NCBI GenBank assembly: GCA_932294295.1
Contig: OW028584.1
Span: forward strand, 35,907,969-35,971,968
Reading direction: 5' to 3'
DNA length: 64,000 bases
Source of the DNA: Alitta virens
Taxonomy: Eukaryota > Annelida > Polychaeta > Phyllodocida > Nereididae
Shown here: positions 22,208 through 34,367 of the stretch, piece by piece
Layout of the letters: the number at the start of each line of letters is the position of its first letter
Numbering within the stretch: the stretch's first letter is position 1
The notes under the pieces: model-generated
Seen by the model: only the letters and a program-made list of their open reading frames with translations
Told to the model about the DNA's origin: nothing
Databases searched by the model: none
Made by a program: the position numbers and the translations under genes

Positions 22208-25200
22208 ATGCAGAGTTTAAGCAAAATATCAGCGATTGTTCGACACAGCTTCAGGAGAGTTGGTGCCCTGCCTTTGTCAAGCTCAAGAAATTTTTCCAGC
22301 ACAAACAGGTAAATGCGTTTACACTGCCTTTCACTAACTTATGAAGCGGAATTGGCGTCATTTCTTGCTTCGTTGGACTGCAGTTTCTCAATGTAATATT
22401 TGAATAAGTGGCACCAAGATATGTAAAACATTGTGAAATTGTGCAGTCTTCCTGAAATTCTCTTAAATTTGTTCAAATTTGTATTTTGTAAGCTAATTAG
22501 CATATAGGATTAGACAATACGCTTGCAGCAATTATACTGGTCCCTGTTCTGTGTATTTGTGCCATTATTGTGGTATGCAGGTGTTATCCAACTGATCGAT
22601 GTTATTATGTATCAGCTGTTTATGCAATGCTGGTCAGTAGTCACTGACCATTGGTCATTGATATGCTGGTCAATCTAATTGGCATAAAGTGCAGTGCTCA
22701 AACAAAAGATTTGTTTTGCCTGCATATGCTATAGCAGTTTTGAATTTGGTACATTCAGTATTTTCATTTCAGATGTAATATGTACAGTAATCAGTGATCA
22801 ATATTACATGTTGTTCCATATCTTGACCTCCTAGACTAATACATTGAACCGGACCAAAAATAAATTGTTCTAATTCTTCACCTTCTGCTGTATGTGGGTG
22901 TATATTTAGGTTAAACTATATGCATGTTAAAATTTACGTCCATGCTCTGAGCAAGTACTCCACCAAAATATTGTAGAAAATTTAGAATTACAATAAATGG
23001 GTATCATTACACTTGTACAAATTTGATTTGAACTTTTTATAAAACAGATGGCATCTTTTCAATAACTGACTCACAATTGTTGGTTTAATCAGTCGAAACA
23101 TCTTGTAGATGCTGTGTTGTAGCCTAATGGTTAAGGCTATATAAATTGCATTTTGTGCATTTTTTCCTGAGCACTGCAATCATACTTGTTTGTTTTGACA
23201 TGTCAATCAAATGGACAATAATGAATGTTAATGATTAATTTGTTCATATTTATAATCCAAGTGAGTTCTTCAACTTGATTAAGATTCAGGAACCATTTAT
23301 TTAGTTCCCCATGAATGCAAATAAACAAATAATAATAATTCACTACAATGAATGCATGGTTTAGAGCTGGACAACCATTCTAAGGTTATAATATCACTGC
23401 TACTGAAGGGCTGCCCAACAACAAATATTCAATAACATTATATTAAATTCTACAGGCGCCTTGCCTTTCATAGAAGTCCACACACATGGTGGTATTTACT
23501 AATTAAAGACATAAGGTTGAAATCAATTTAAGTACTAGATCCAAAATTATGTATGTAAACCAATGTGTCATATGTACATACACAATGGGGAGATCAATTA
23601 TAAGATATTTGCAGAATAAATTGTATACCCTGTAAATTATTATTGTCCTTGCAGGATTTAATCAAAACAACAGTATGTTTACATAGCAATGTAAAATATA
23701 TAAATTTATTAATTTCAGTAACTATGCAGAAAGAAGACTTCAGCCTGCTCAGGCATCAACATTGTACGACATCGGAGTTCGATCAATTTTCAACCAAGAC
23801 CATGATTTATTCAGGGAAAACGCTCGCAAATTCTTCCAGTCTGAAGTAGCTCCTAATATAGACAGGTAAGTGTGAACAAAAAATCCTGTAGCTCATGCAG
23901 TAGCTGCTTTAGAACTTAGGGCAGATTAGGAATTGTTAAAAAGAAATGAATGATTTTAATTGAGTACATATTTTCACTTTTTGTCTCCAGATGGGAAGAC
24001 CAAGGTCATGTGGACAGAGAGGTGAAACATTTCATTCTCAATTCAAAGATTTAATTTAAAAAAAAAAAGTTAGCTTCTTTAATATTCATTCTTTGATAAG
24101 TTCAAGTTTCAGCAGATCGTGTGCAGTTTTTATTCTGGCTTGGGTGATATTTAAGCACTTAGTCATATCAATACTTTTAAATAAATTCAGGTTTGGGAAA
24201 AAGCCGGTGAACAAGGATTATTGGGGATAGCTATAGCAGAAGAAAAAGGAGGAATTGGTGCAGACATTTTGCATTCTGCAATTGCATGGGAGGAACAGTA
24301 AGTAGTCATGCTTTATAATTATAATCATTATTCTACGAAGCTTACACAGTGAGTTTGCAGGGTTGGCAAGTTTTGGACATGGTCAGTTAAAACCTGCTGT
24401 AAACTGTCCTTTTCCAAAATTGTTTTGGACAGGGTTTGGGACCGGTTTGGGACACCTGTCATTTGTTAAGGGAAAATAAGCTGATAAGCACATAAGACAG
24501 ATTCATTGGGATATGTATTAAATTTCCTATCTCAGTATTCCATTTAAATGACAGTCATTCTAGATCTTGGTATCACTAAGACAATATTGCGCCGACAGCC
24601 GTCGGATATTCTACATTCAGTTTGTATTATGAAGGGCCACTAAAACAAATATGACGAACCTGGAAGAAGTTTCAAAAACTATATTTTTGCACAAAATGTT
24701 TTAATGTGGCCTGTGCATTAATGAGGTAGTTGAAATTGACTCATAATATTTTCCTTGCAGAGCTTATGCTGCTGATGCATCCTGCGGATTTTCACTCCAC
24801 TCAGAAATAGTGATGCCATACATTGCCAACTACGGAACACCGGAACAAGTAGAAAAATTCCTCCCCGCCATGACGGCTGGGAAGATAATTGGAGCCATTG
24901 CTATGACTGAACCAGGGGCAGGGAGGTATGATTGATTCTTTCATATTGATTCATTGATTCATTGATTCATTGACTGTACTAGTGATATGGGAATAATAAC
25001 ATGATTTTTGGAAGCTTTTTAGATAAAACTTAAGAACAGCATTATATATATATATAATTTTATTGACAGGATATTATCATAATTGATAAATTTGTCAAAC
25101 ACAAAAAATTACATACAATAATACAGTACTTTTACAGTAATAAGATAATAATACTAAAATTGTTAAGCTAACAGTCTATATTAAATGTAATAAAATAACT

Positions 25201-27704
25201 ATGTATTTTACAGCAAGTTGGTCCCGGTTGTGACTAGTAAAAATACTAATAATAAAATACAATTTTACAATACAGACAAATAATAAAAAATAATAATAAA
25301 AAAAACAGACAAATATATACTGCTTGTCCCAGTGGTTTTAACCAATCTGGCTATCCATGTATGGACTTAAAATAACAGTATGCGGAGCCCAGGGGAAGAA
25401 AACACAAAAATAAATAAATTTAGAGGACATGGTTTAGAAATATGCCAAGAGCATTAATTACACCTGCTTCTTTGCTGGAAATTATTGCTTGAAACTGTTC
25501 AGTTGGGGTTAGATTATTGAAGTCAGAAATATATTTACTAAGTTCTTTATTTAGCTCTATTCTTGGCATATTATTGGCAATACATTTTAAGAGGCAGTGA
25601 AATTCATCTTCTACTTCGTTGTAAATACAATTCTCACAGATTCTTTCTTCGAGTCATACCTTAGGGGTTTCATGTCTACCTTTTTCAATCTTGAGGTTAA
25701 GCAAACTTTTAAACCTAGCTATGTTACTGTAAGTCTTTTTTGGGAGGTTGAGGTTTAAGTAGGTTTCAAAACTAGTTGGTTTTTAAAGATCTTATAAGTC
25801 CGTATTTTGGTGTTTACTTCGGTGTCATGTATTGCATTTATGATTCTGTTTTGCTATTTTTTGTACAATTTTAACCTCATCTCATTTACCAATTTTTCTG
25901 GATCTTTCGTTTACTAGTCTGTGATTTCAGAGTAGTCAATTATGTGTTTTACTTTGCTATAATAATTATCTTGGCCATGTGTGTGTAATATTTCTTGTAT
26001 CTTTAGGCATTTATTTAGAATGTCATAATCTGGCAATTTTGCTAGCCTTGATCAGTAGTTTAATGTACTTATTTCATATACAAAACTTCTGTATCTTGTT
26101 TCAGTGATCTCCAGGGTGTTCGAACAAACGCTGTCAAGGATGGCGATGACTACATTCTAAATGGAAGCAAAACATTCATCACCAATGGTTACATGTCTGA
26201 TGTCGTCATAGTGGTCGCCATTACTAACAAAGAGGCCAAGTCTCCAGCTCATGGAATCAGTTTGTTCTTAGTGGAAGAAGGAATGCCAGGGTTCAAAAAG
26301 GGAAAACTTCTAAAGAAGCTTGGTCTAAGGGGACAGGTAGGCATAGTCTATTTCTTTTATTTTGACCAGTTAAATTAGTTAGGGCTGTTCCATTTAAAAT
26401 TGTGGGGTGGGGGTGGACAGGAAGTTTTTGAAAAAGTGGGGGAGGGGAGGTTCTCCAAAAGAGAAAAAGAGGGGGAAGAGGGGGCGAGGGGGTCTGTCAG
26501 AAAACAAAAAGTGGGGGTGGGGGATGGTCTGAAAATTTTACAGTCCACCCACCTACCACACTTTTAAATGGAACAGTCCTTAAGTACAACTGATTAATTA
26601 GAGTCGTTAGCTTATCGTTATAATAATGTTGATGATCATCTCATTGACCTATCCTTAATACAGGACACATCTGAACTGTTTTTCGAGGATGTCCGTCTCC
26701 CAAAATCTGCTCTCCTTGGCAAAGAAAACCACGGATTTTATTACCTCATGCGAGAACTTCCTCAAGAACGACTGCTGATCGCTGACCAGGCTATCTCAGC
26801 TGCTGAATGGGCATTTGAAACAACAAGGGACTATGTGTGTGACAGGAAAGCTTTCGGAAAAACCATCTCTGCATTACAGGTATGTTTTCCAAATGCAATT
26901 GCATGTATGTTTGTTGTTAGATACGTAAGGGTCTCCATTTATTCAGAATTTGAGCCGGGACCTTTCTCTTAAATAAATTGTGTAACAGTTATTAACAGGC
27001 TCCAGCTATTAATAGGCACAATACAATAGTTAAATAGGAAGTGATTATATAGAATGGACTGTACAGTGAGAGTTGGTTTCCTAACTAAAACTTCAGTGTT
27101 CCAGCTAGGCCATTTGAGCATGGCGCTGCATCATGCCCGACACCCCTTGCACCATGCCCGACACCCCTTGTACCATGCCTAAGATTGATTCAAGCCTGTT
27201 GATATTCTTCTTTCTTATTTCATAGACTGTTCAACACAAAATGGCAGAGTTGAAAACAGAAATCTGCGTTGGTCGATCTTTCTTGGATGAATGTCTTCTT
27301 GCTCATAGCCAGGGTGGACTCGACAGTGAGAGAGCTTCAATGGCCAAATATTGGTAAGTGATACCAAAAAACAGTGCAACAATTAATACTGCATTCTGCA
27401 GTATGAAGTATAATAACCGGTCCCTTCATCCTTCACATTTTAGCTTTGGTGTTTTTTGACACCAAAATTTGATACTTAACTAGTGTTGTATGACATTTAA
27501 AACTGTGAATTCTGTGTCTTTAGGTTGACAGATCTCGTCAACAAAGTAATGTACCAGTGTCTGCAGCTTCATGGAGGATGGGGCTACATGTGGGAATACC
27601 CCATCGCACGTCAATATGCTAATGCCCGAGTGCAGCCCATATATGGAGGAAGTAACGAAATCATGAAGGAATTGATTGCTAGAAGCATCGTCACACGGAA
27701 GTAA
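22208..27704 (+). CDS. ACADL: Long-chain acyl-CoA dehydrogenase, mitochondrial (complete)
   Basis: FAD enzyme catalysing the first step of long-chain fatty acyl-CoA beta-oxidation in the mitochondrial matrix. Nine coding exons with GT-AG borders: 22208-22308, 23719-23865, 23991-24021, 24191-24297, 24761-24925, 26105-26336, 26664-26879, 27226-27353, 27524-27704. All join in phase to 435 aa; human ACADL is 430. Residues 1 to about 34 are an Arg/Ser-rich mitochondrial presequence. Family marks include AMTEPGAGSDLQG, LNGSKTFITNG, RKAFGKTISALQ and QLHGGWGYMWEYP. The catalytic base is Glu296 in LPQERLLIAD, as in LCAD and IVD, while the position used by MCAD-type enzymes is Gly in IYGGSNEIMKE. That supports ACADL specifically. 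Introns carry a LINE (25045-26040) and a 198-bp MITE. AATAAA lies at 27960. Convergent with ATPSCKMT. Confidence 0.97.
25045..26040 (-). mobile_element. 5'-truncated LINE in ACADL intron 5
   Basis: The minus strand encodes a decayed LINE C-terminus (IINAIHDTEVNTKIRTYKIF, then KIEKGRHETPKV with an in-frame stop, ICENC...EFHCLLKC). A 3' UTR ends GTCAATAAAATTATATATAT at 25045. Same family as 21098-21845; antisense to ACADL. The 5' border near 26040 is approximate. Confidence 0.8.
26382..26579. mobile_element. Harbinger-like MITE with TTA target duplication in ACADL intron 6
   Basis: A 198-bp element with terminal repeats GGGCTGTTCCATTTAAAA and, reversed, GGACTGTTCCATTTAAAA, flanked by TTA on both sides (26379-26381, 26580-26582). 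The interior is strongly G-rich (GGGGTGGGGGTGG and GGGGAAGAGGGGGCGAGGGG), so the gene-sense RNA strand could form G-quadruplexes. Confidence 0.85.
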
Positions 27705-27959
27705 CAATAGTGAGCTATGTGATTATCAAAAGCTGGACTTTTTATGACTATTTTGATGCCATCAAGGAACTAATGGAAAAGTGACAGTAGTTCATCTGTC
27801 AAAGATAAACGACATACAGAATATAAACTTGTGTGTTTAACAATTACAATCATGAAGAATATTATCGCAATGAAACAAGTATATTTCTCATCATGATACC
27901 GCAATTTCAATGCAATTTTAATTGCTTTACCTGACGGACCTCAGGTTTAATTTTGTACA

Positions 27960-27965
27960 AATAAA
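27960..27965 (+). terminator. Candidate ACADL polyadenylation signal
   Basis: AATAAA 256 bp after the stop codon and 257 bp before the end of the convergent ATPSCKMT coding sequence. Confidence 0.6.
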
Positions 27966-28041
27966 ATATCAACTCTGGGACCATTGTATTTAATCTCTTT
28001 GTATGTTATTTTTTATCATGAAAAGTTAAATAGGTGCGTTG

Positions 28042-28192
28042 TGCTCAGTATCTGTGCTGAGGCAAATAAAAGACCCCACCCATGGGGTAAATGTGGAACA
28101 TTGGGCACCAGGCTTTTTCATCTCATCATTACGTCGGACTCTGGAAGCCGGTCATATAAACTGGCTAAGCTTTCGGACCTATAGCATTGAGA
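28042..28192 (+). mobile_element. SINE family B, 5'-truncated copy
   Basis: GCTGAGGCAAATAAAAGACC to the ATAGCATTGAGACATA end matches the body of the copy at 50986-51288. It lies between ACADL and ATPSCKMT, just beyond the ACADL polyadenylation signal. Confidence 0.65.
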
Positions 28193-28221
28193 CATACATT
28201 GACAAACGACTTCACCAGATA

Positions 28222-30653
28222 TTATGCAATTTTATTAAATTCCTGTCTTTTATAGCACCACACAATGTCAATTCCACTATCAACAGATTGACTAGGTTTT
28301 ACATTTTTAAATGGAAATCTGCAGGCGATAACTTGGCCATCCTGATGGAGTTCTTTGGTCAGCTTAGTTTCAAGTTGATCCATCTGAAAATATGAGAATA
28401 ACAGTAAATCAAGATATAAATATACAGGATCATTATCATCGCTAATGTCATGCAAACAGGTCACTTTAACTGATTAATCGTAGACACAATTGTCCCATTT
28501 TCAGAAGTTCCAAAACATTAAAGTTGTCACAGTTATTATAACTTAAAGTTAAATAGAAAAATGCTCAGTAAAATCAAAGCATGTGAATTTCATCCAACAC
28601 TTCTGAAATACATTAGCAAGTGAGGTAGTAAATATTGCATCTAATTCAGAATTTTCAAGCAAGACCATAAAGTGGGCTTTAACATTTTTTTTTGAAGCAG
28701 TCCCTGACAAGGGAGTGATTGATTTGCTCATGTTACATATCACTTGCACCACCCTAAATATCAGAAAATAAAACCTTAATTTATTGAGACATACCATTTG
28801 TTCAACTCCAAATATCACAATATTTTCATGTTTCGACAAGTCATACTGAAAAAAAATTTGAATACAATCATTATAACTTCAGTGGCAACATTGATAAGAC
28901 TGCTCGTGGTAAACTATAATCAACGTTTTTTTTAACAATTATGAATCAAGACATACCTTCCAGAGATCAGTAGTTTTAAAATCTGTTAATTTATGAACAC
29001 CATTTCTGCGTGCTTGAAATTTGGAGTAGAGTACAAGCCAAGGGTTCAGCTCGACACCAGTGGAAAGATAACCTTGTTTTGCTGCTTCTATTACCTGGAT
29101 AAGAAAAACAACATCAAGCATAAAATGCAGTCAAATTGCATGCATTGTAAAACAAAAGGAGCAAGCATCACAGATATTAAAAATTGTTGAAATTTATCCA
29201 CTCACAATTCTCCCATCTCCACTGCCAAGGTCAATGACATTACCCTTTCTACCTTTTAATAATGACATAACATTTGCAACTTGTCGATTTGTAGCAGGTA
29301 CATAAGGAAGACATACCTGAAAATACATACATTGTACATTAATATACATTTACTCATCAGGGTTCCCACAGAAATCATGAAATTAAATTCCATGACTTTT
29401 CCATGACCATTCACAGAATTTCCCTGACTTTTTTTCGATAAAATCTGCACAACAAAGTCAACGATTGCAAATTATAACGGCCTCCACACACCCCCTACAG
29501 CCGTCCTCCCCACCCATTTTAGTGAAGACCATGCTTTTTTTTTTGTCTTTCTAAAATTCCATGACTTTTCTATGACCTTTTTAAAATTTCTATGATTCCA
29601 TGACTTTCCATGACAACCAATTTTTCCAAGATTTTCCATGACTGTGGGAACCCTGCACTATAAACCAAATTGATAATATTTTATATGTTCATGCTGCACC
29701 ACATTTTAATACAAGACCTACAACAATGAAGAAGCGTCAAATAAATCAGGACTACAATTAATACTATTACAACAGACAATGCTTCTTGTTCCAAAAATAG
29801 ACAAGCACCAGCAATTAATATGGTCCCATTTAACTATTTTTTATTCACGTAATCATACAATGAGGTCATTGAGTGTCGATGATGATGACATCATATTTAG
29901 ATGACATCATATTTAGATATGATTGGACTATCGGTCTGTTAAAAATTTTATGTGATGCCTGTTGGATTGTTTTATTGTTTATTGAGTAGATAACTCGTCC
30001 CAAAGGAATAATTTACGCTGCGGTGGGGATGAGGGTAATTACAGAACAAAATGTACGGAAAAAATCAAGTGTATAAATATAGTATTATGTAGAAGAGAGT
30101 CAGCATAGTTTTGAAAATTGTAGATGTTACCATGAAACTGAGCATGAATAGCAATTTGGTAAAGTACATTCATCTGTATAAGTGCGCATTGTCATCACTT
30201 TGATATAGGATTTTTATCCATTGAAACTGTGTGTAGATTTTTTTCTTTATTCTTTGGCATGTTATTGAAGAAAAGTGGATATTTGTTTGATATGCAATGT
30301 TTGGTAAATTCATGTCTCACAATGGGTAGTTTTAGATTATTGGATCATTTATTATTTAAGTTTTAATTAATAAATAAAAATTAGTACAATCAGCCTTTTA
30401 TAAATAATTCAATCGCATGCCATTTAATAATTTTTTTAATTTAATACGTTACCTTCCGTACAGCAGGTAATATGAATGGCAAACAAACAGCGGAGATTCC
30501 CACAAAAGAAGCACCAAACACTGTCAGAAGAACTTTGCCTGCTCTTGTCAGTTTTCTGTCCTTCAGTTGTGTCATTTCCTCGTTAGTTACTCCGAGCTGT
30601 TGTTGCAATGACTGGCATTCTTTGCACGATTGGGCAGATGATGTGGAATCCAT
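28222..30653 (-). CDS. ATPSCKMT: ATP synthase c-subunit lysine N-methyltransferase (complete)
   Basis: Mitochondrial seven-beta-strand methyltransferase (formerly FAM173B) that trimethylates a lysine of the ATP synthase c-subunit in vertebrates. Five coding exons, right to left: 30653-30453, 29316-29206, 29094-28957, 28845-28795, 28383-28222. All have GT-AG borders and join in frame to 220 aa (human 233). Exon 1 ends in a hydrophobic membrane segment (about residues 40-62) and the family motif VRK. Exon 2 gives [12 protein letters not shown] and the SAM loop DLGSGDGR. Exon 3 has [18 protein letters not shown]. Exon 4 has IVIFGVEQM. Exon 5 has VIACRFPF, all highly characteristic. Intron 1 holds a 298-bp hAT-like MITE. 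The gene is tail-to-tail with ACADL, with 518 bp between stop codons. Confidence 0.96.
29358..29655. mobile_element. CAGGGTTCCCACAG MITE in ATPSCKMT intron 1
   Basis: A 298-bp element with 14-bp perfect ends CAGGGTTCCCACAG and repeated CCATGACTTTTCCATGACC-like units inside. The CAGGG start and interior resemble a widespread animal hAT-type MITE. No clear 8-bp duplication is visible at the borders. Confidence 0.75.
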
Positions 30654-30659
30654 GGTGAT

Positions 30660-31575
30660 CTGACCGTTAGGTTGTTGGTGTTGTTAATTGATGTATAGTT
30701 ACTAAGGGAGTTTCTGAAAGCATAATAAAAAAAATATATAAGTTATTAGCGGAGATTTAATATTCCTAGGACAAAAGCATGTTGTGAAAGCAAGCCCAAC
30801 CTCCTCCGCATAGGTCAAGGGCTGAGTGGAAAATGCCGACTTGTTTTAGGAAGATGGACGAAAAGACTTTTTCACTTTTCTCACATAAGGTTCAGTGTAA
30901 ATAATCAGACTTCTGTGAAAGCAAAGTTTTACGGGTCACGGGAATTAAAATATCTAGAAGTGATGCCTGATGGAAATTAAATTAACAAAAAAAAAATACA
31001 TCTAAAATAAAACTTAAATTCTTCTTCTTTTTTCTAGGGACCTAGGGACTAAAAGTTTCAATCAAATTGTGAAATTTATATGGCCAGAATGAATGCAATT
31101 GCATGCAATGTGAAATTTATTTGGCAAGTGTTCAGTAAACTTGTACGAAATGTAAAATATTTATCAGGTTTTGTCAATGCAAAATGTTATTCTCAGCTAT
31201 GTTCACAACACTCACCAAGTTTGCATTACCACAGACGCTTGTCAAGAATCCTAAAGGTAACTGTCAGGCTTTTTCACTGCTTGTCATTTCACATTCAACC
31301 ATTCATGACAGCTGCAGGTCAAACACTCCCATTATCGTTCATCGTGCTTTCATGTGGTTCTCACAAGATGGCGTCTAATGTACTGCACCGCCCCCTGGGG
31401 TGCGCAATTCAATTTTATATCAAGTTGGGTGTACACGTAAGCATGCATTTAACTCATTGAAAAGGCCAGAAAAAAAAATAGGAAAGAAACACCAGGACAG
31501 GTGCACAGGTGCAGCCGGAAAATTACACTAACTATCACGTTCCTATATTTAAATTATAGACTTTGTCCTTCGAAA
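30660..31575. other. Upstream of ATPSCKMT, no gene recognised
   Basis: Should include the ATPSCKMT promoter. A 126-codon reading frame at 31080-31460 has no family features. CCGCCCCCTGGGGTGCGC (31387-31404) is a locally GC-rich box of unknown role. Confidence 0.35.
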
Positions 31576-31579
31576 TTTA

Positions 31580-31690
31580 GGAACGGCGTCACACTGTCGA
31601 TTTTTAACCCATGGATGTAGACCCTTACTAGCTACCTATAATATTTAGTATGGGTCTTCATGGGTAAAAATCGACAGTGTGACATTGCCC
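31580..31690. mobile_element. 111-bp MITE with TTA target duplication
   Basis: The ends are GGAACGGCGTCACACTGTCG and, reversed, GGGCAATGTCACACTGTCGA; TTA flanks it at 31577-31579 and 31691-31693. TSD and structure fit a Harbinger-type MITE. The ACACTGTC core is shared with the longer element at 49146-49834. Confidence 0.75.
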
Positions 31691-31693
31691 TTA

Positions 31694-31945
31694 GACAAAG
31701 TGACACTGAAGCTCTTATATAATGATGGACATAAGTTACCTGTATCTGACACTGAAGCTGTTACATTTAATGATGGACATAAAACTCTATCTCCTTAAGT
31801 TAAAGTGACAGACGACAGTTTTGATATTCCTCGTTATTATTTATTTAGTTAAAAAGTGACATTATATTTGTTTCTTAAATGGCGACATTTTGGACATTGC
31901 TTCCTATTTTTGGAACCCATGTAAACCTTTCTCTCCTGTTTAAAC
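31694..31945. repeat. Dispersed repeat, also at 49056-49960
   Basis: Blocks with AATGATGGACATAA (present twice here), GACAGTTTTGATATT, AAATGGCGACATTTTGGACA and GGAACCCATGTA recur in the same order near 49.1-49.95 kb, where a 0.69-kb element interrupts them. Non-coding. Confidence 0.7.
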
Positions 31946-33070
31946 CTGAAGTAGGGCTATAGAACAATGAAGCCAAGATTAAAGTTTAAAGTAACCATTT
32001 CAACAATGTTTTTTTTTTATTCGGAAGCATAGGTCTACATATTTTTGTGTGATCTTTTTTTCTAGGCAGCATTTTTTAGAAAATGCTTTATACGTAATCC
32101 ATAAACATGATAAATAGTAATGAGTTGGTGCACAGTTGGTGCACAGCAGCATGCATGCATCCATATCATTAATCCTTAATCCTCTCATGTATATAACTTA
32201 TAAGCTGCCAGTGACATTCTACCTGAGACATTTTCCTGCAACTGAAGCATATCACAGGGGTCTTTATTGTATAAATGTGCATATGAACCATACGTAGGTC
32301 TGTTTTGACCAATGTTGACACAGCTAGTTCATAACAACAGAAAATGGACTGTTTGTTTGGTCCAGCTGTACAGGTGGATTTTTCTTGTATGACACATAAC
32401 AGACCTTTTCATTTATAAGGAATGGGGAGAAAAAGTACCACAAGAGGTCACTGACACCATAGCAGATAAGTATTGTTTGATGACATCATATATATTGTGA
32501 CGTCATCAATGTAACAATTAAGTAGTGATGTCATCTTATTGTCTTTTCGTATCAGCATATGCTATGGTCGTAGTGCTCCCTGTATAGGCTCTGTTACTTT
32601 TTCTCCCTATTGGTGTAAAATATATAATACACTGTAGCTCGTAAGCCTAATAGAGTTGGACTGTATATAGCCTTACATAAGGGACTTTTCTCCAATGACA
32701 ACAACAAAGCCTTCATAATGAGAACAATAATCATGTGACCTAATCATCTTCTGGGATTAGGATTATGGTGATGACTAATGACTCAGTAATGAGCTTCACA
32801 AAGAGGCAGGGAAACAGAAAACACACATTATAATATTAACTGATCAGGTGGGACCTATTTCTACCTCATCACAGACACAATATGCACTGGATAACAGACT
32901 GCATAGTATCATATGCCATGGATTGCGGATGCAGAAATTGGTGAAAGCGGGGGGGGGGGGGGGGGGGGGGGCAGAGATAATGGATTTGCTAGCGCCATAT
33001 ATCTCTCTTTTTTCTTTTTTTCTTTTTACCTTTTCTCCCTTTTTTTCACAAATCCTGGAGAGGCTAGACC
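31946..33070. other. Intergenic, no gene recognised; 23-G homopolymer
   Basis: Holds a TGACGTCA (CRE-like) palindrome near 32500 within a TGATGACATCA...GTGATGTCATC context, and an uninterrupted run of 23 G at 32949-32971, a potential quadruplex or assembly-sensitive site. Nothing else is supported. Confidence 0.5.
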
Positions 33071-33073
33071 TAT

Positions 33074-33280
33074 ATTCAGCTGAGTGGTTTCGCGGTTAAG
33101 GCTCTGACTTTGAATCCCATAGGCCAACAGGAGACATGTTAGTGGTGCCTTAATGTGCAATGTCTATGCCACCGAAGGGGTAAATTTGTGTAACAGGTTG
33201 AGCACTAAGCCTTAACATCTCATCATTATGTTTGTCTCTAGTAACTGGTCTGGTGTCTGCTTCTAGCACAGAGCAGGGAG
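33074..33280 (+). mobile_element. SINE family B, diverged copy
   Basis: Head CAGCTGAGTGGTTTCGCGGT then AAGGCTCTGACTTTGAATCCC resembles tRNA A and B boxes. The body retains GAAGGGGTAAATTTGTGTAAC and CATCTCATCATTATGT. Confidence 0.6.
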
Positions 33281-33649
33281 TCTCATGGTAGGACACCAGT
33301 CTCACAACCAACCACATGGACCGGATACGCGCCTCGCTCACTGACTTAGTACAGTGAGTTTCATTCAAAACTGTCTGTCAAATTGAACCTAAACAAAGTT
33401 GGATGACTTCGGCTATGCGATCCTATCTGCTACTGAACAGTATTAGATATATTTCTTACATTTATGAAGGTTCATATTTTTTTCAGTGGATGTAGGTGTA
33501 AGCCAACTATAAGCTAACAGTGGACAGAAGCAGCTGGTTTGAGCTACAGCCAGGAAAGGGTCACTACAGCTGTCGAGAGTCAACCATATTTTAATTAAAC
33601 TAACTGTAGAACTGTTTGTGGCTTGACCTTACAGATACAGAAAAGCTTC

Positions 33650-33750
33650 ACCATGAAGTTCAAAGTCATGGCGCTGATGTGGTGTGTGTATGGCTGTATA
33701 CTCCCAAGGGAGAGGAATTTGAGGCCAGGGGAGCTGCTTTATACCACTTA
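33650..33750 (+). mobile_element. SINE family C tail fragment
   Basis: TGGCTGTATACTCCCAAGGG and nearby bases match the 3' part of the family C copies at 43533-43798 (reverse) and 53043-53270. Confidence 0.5.
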
Positions 33751-34180
33751 ATTGGTATAGCAGCTCTTAAAAATAGTAAACTGCCATTTTATATTAGCTT
33801 TATATACAAATGCAAGCTTGCTTCAAATCAGTGAGACAGGTTTTACTTGCTAATCCAACAACTAGCATGAATAACAACTCATGCGCTTAACCATCAATTC
33901 TTTTGTTTCTTGTTTGGTTGTACACACTATCGCTGCTTTCTTAAAGTTAGATCACATTTCGTTACCATAACAACAATACATATTTTTTTTCTTTTAACTA
34001 AAACTGAATGTCCTGTAGTCGAAAGTTCAGTAGTTCTTCAGCTTCCTGCCATTCTTAAGAGTCTAACAACTATTAACTTGACAGCTAGGTTGAATTATAC
34101 CTGAGGTAATTGTATTGTTAGGCTTACCTGATAGCTGATGTAGAGGTAATTGTAGTTACACCCAATTTAGGTGTCAGATG

Positions 34181-34367
34181 GTGGGTGGGTGGATTAGGGC
34201 TTTACGTCCTGTATTTCTGCACCTGATGGGCTAATTAGGACAGGCAGGGACCATGGCAATGAGACGATGGATGAAACAGCCATCCAACTTAGGCTCGACC
34301 GGGAATTGAACCCAGAACCCAATGGTTGGAAGCCCAGTGAGCTACCACTGAGCTAGACCCCCACCCC
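34181..34367 (-). mobile_element. SINE family A (tRNA-derived), full copy
   Basis: The reverse strand starts with an A-box-like TAGCTCAGTGGTAGCTCACT, passes a CTTCCAA loop, and has the B-box-like GGTTCAATTCCCGG. A tail domain follows (AAGTTGGATGGCTGTTTCAT, TAATTAGCCCATCAGGTGCA) and ends in CCCAC repeats. The loop would correspond to a UCC (glycine) anticodon, suggesting a tRNA-Gly ancestor. Other copies: 35766, 37030, 43314 and 50051. Confidence 0.85.

Noticed and set aside
29256..29450. Separate small protein upstream of ATPSCKMT exon 2
   Set aside because: It overlaps the MITE and the exon in another frame.
31080..31460. 126-residue protein
   Set aside because: No homology, splice context or coding composition; overlaps a second open frame.
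34181..34367. A tRNA gene (also at 35766, 37030, 6893 and 59880)
   Set aside because: A and B boxes are present but the acceptor stems do not pair and each is followed by a shared SINE body.
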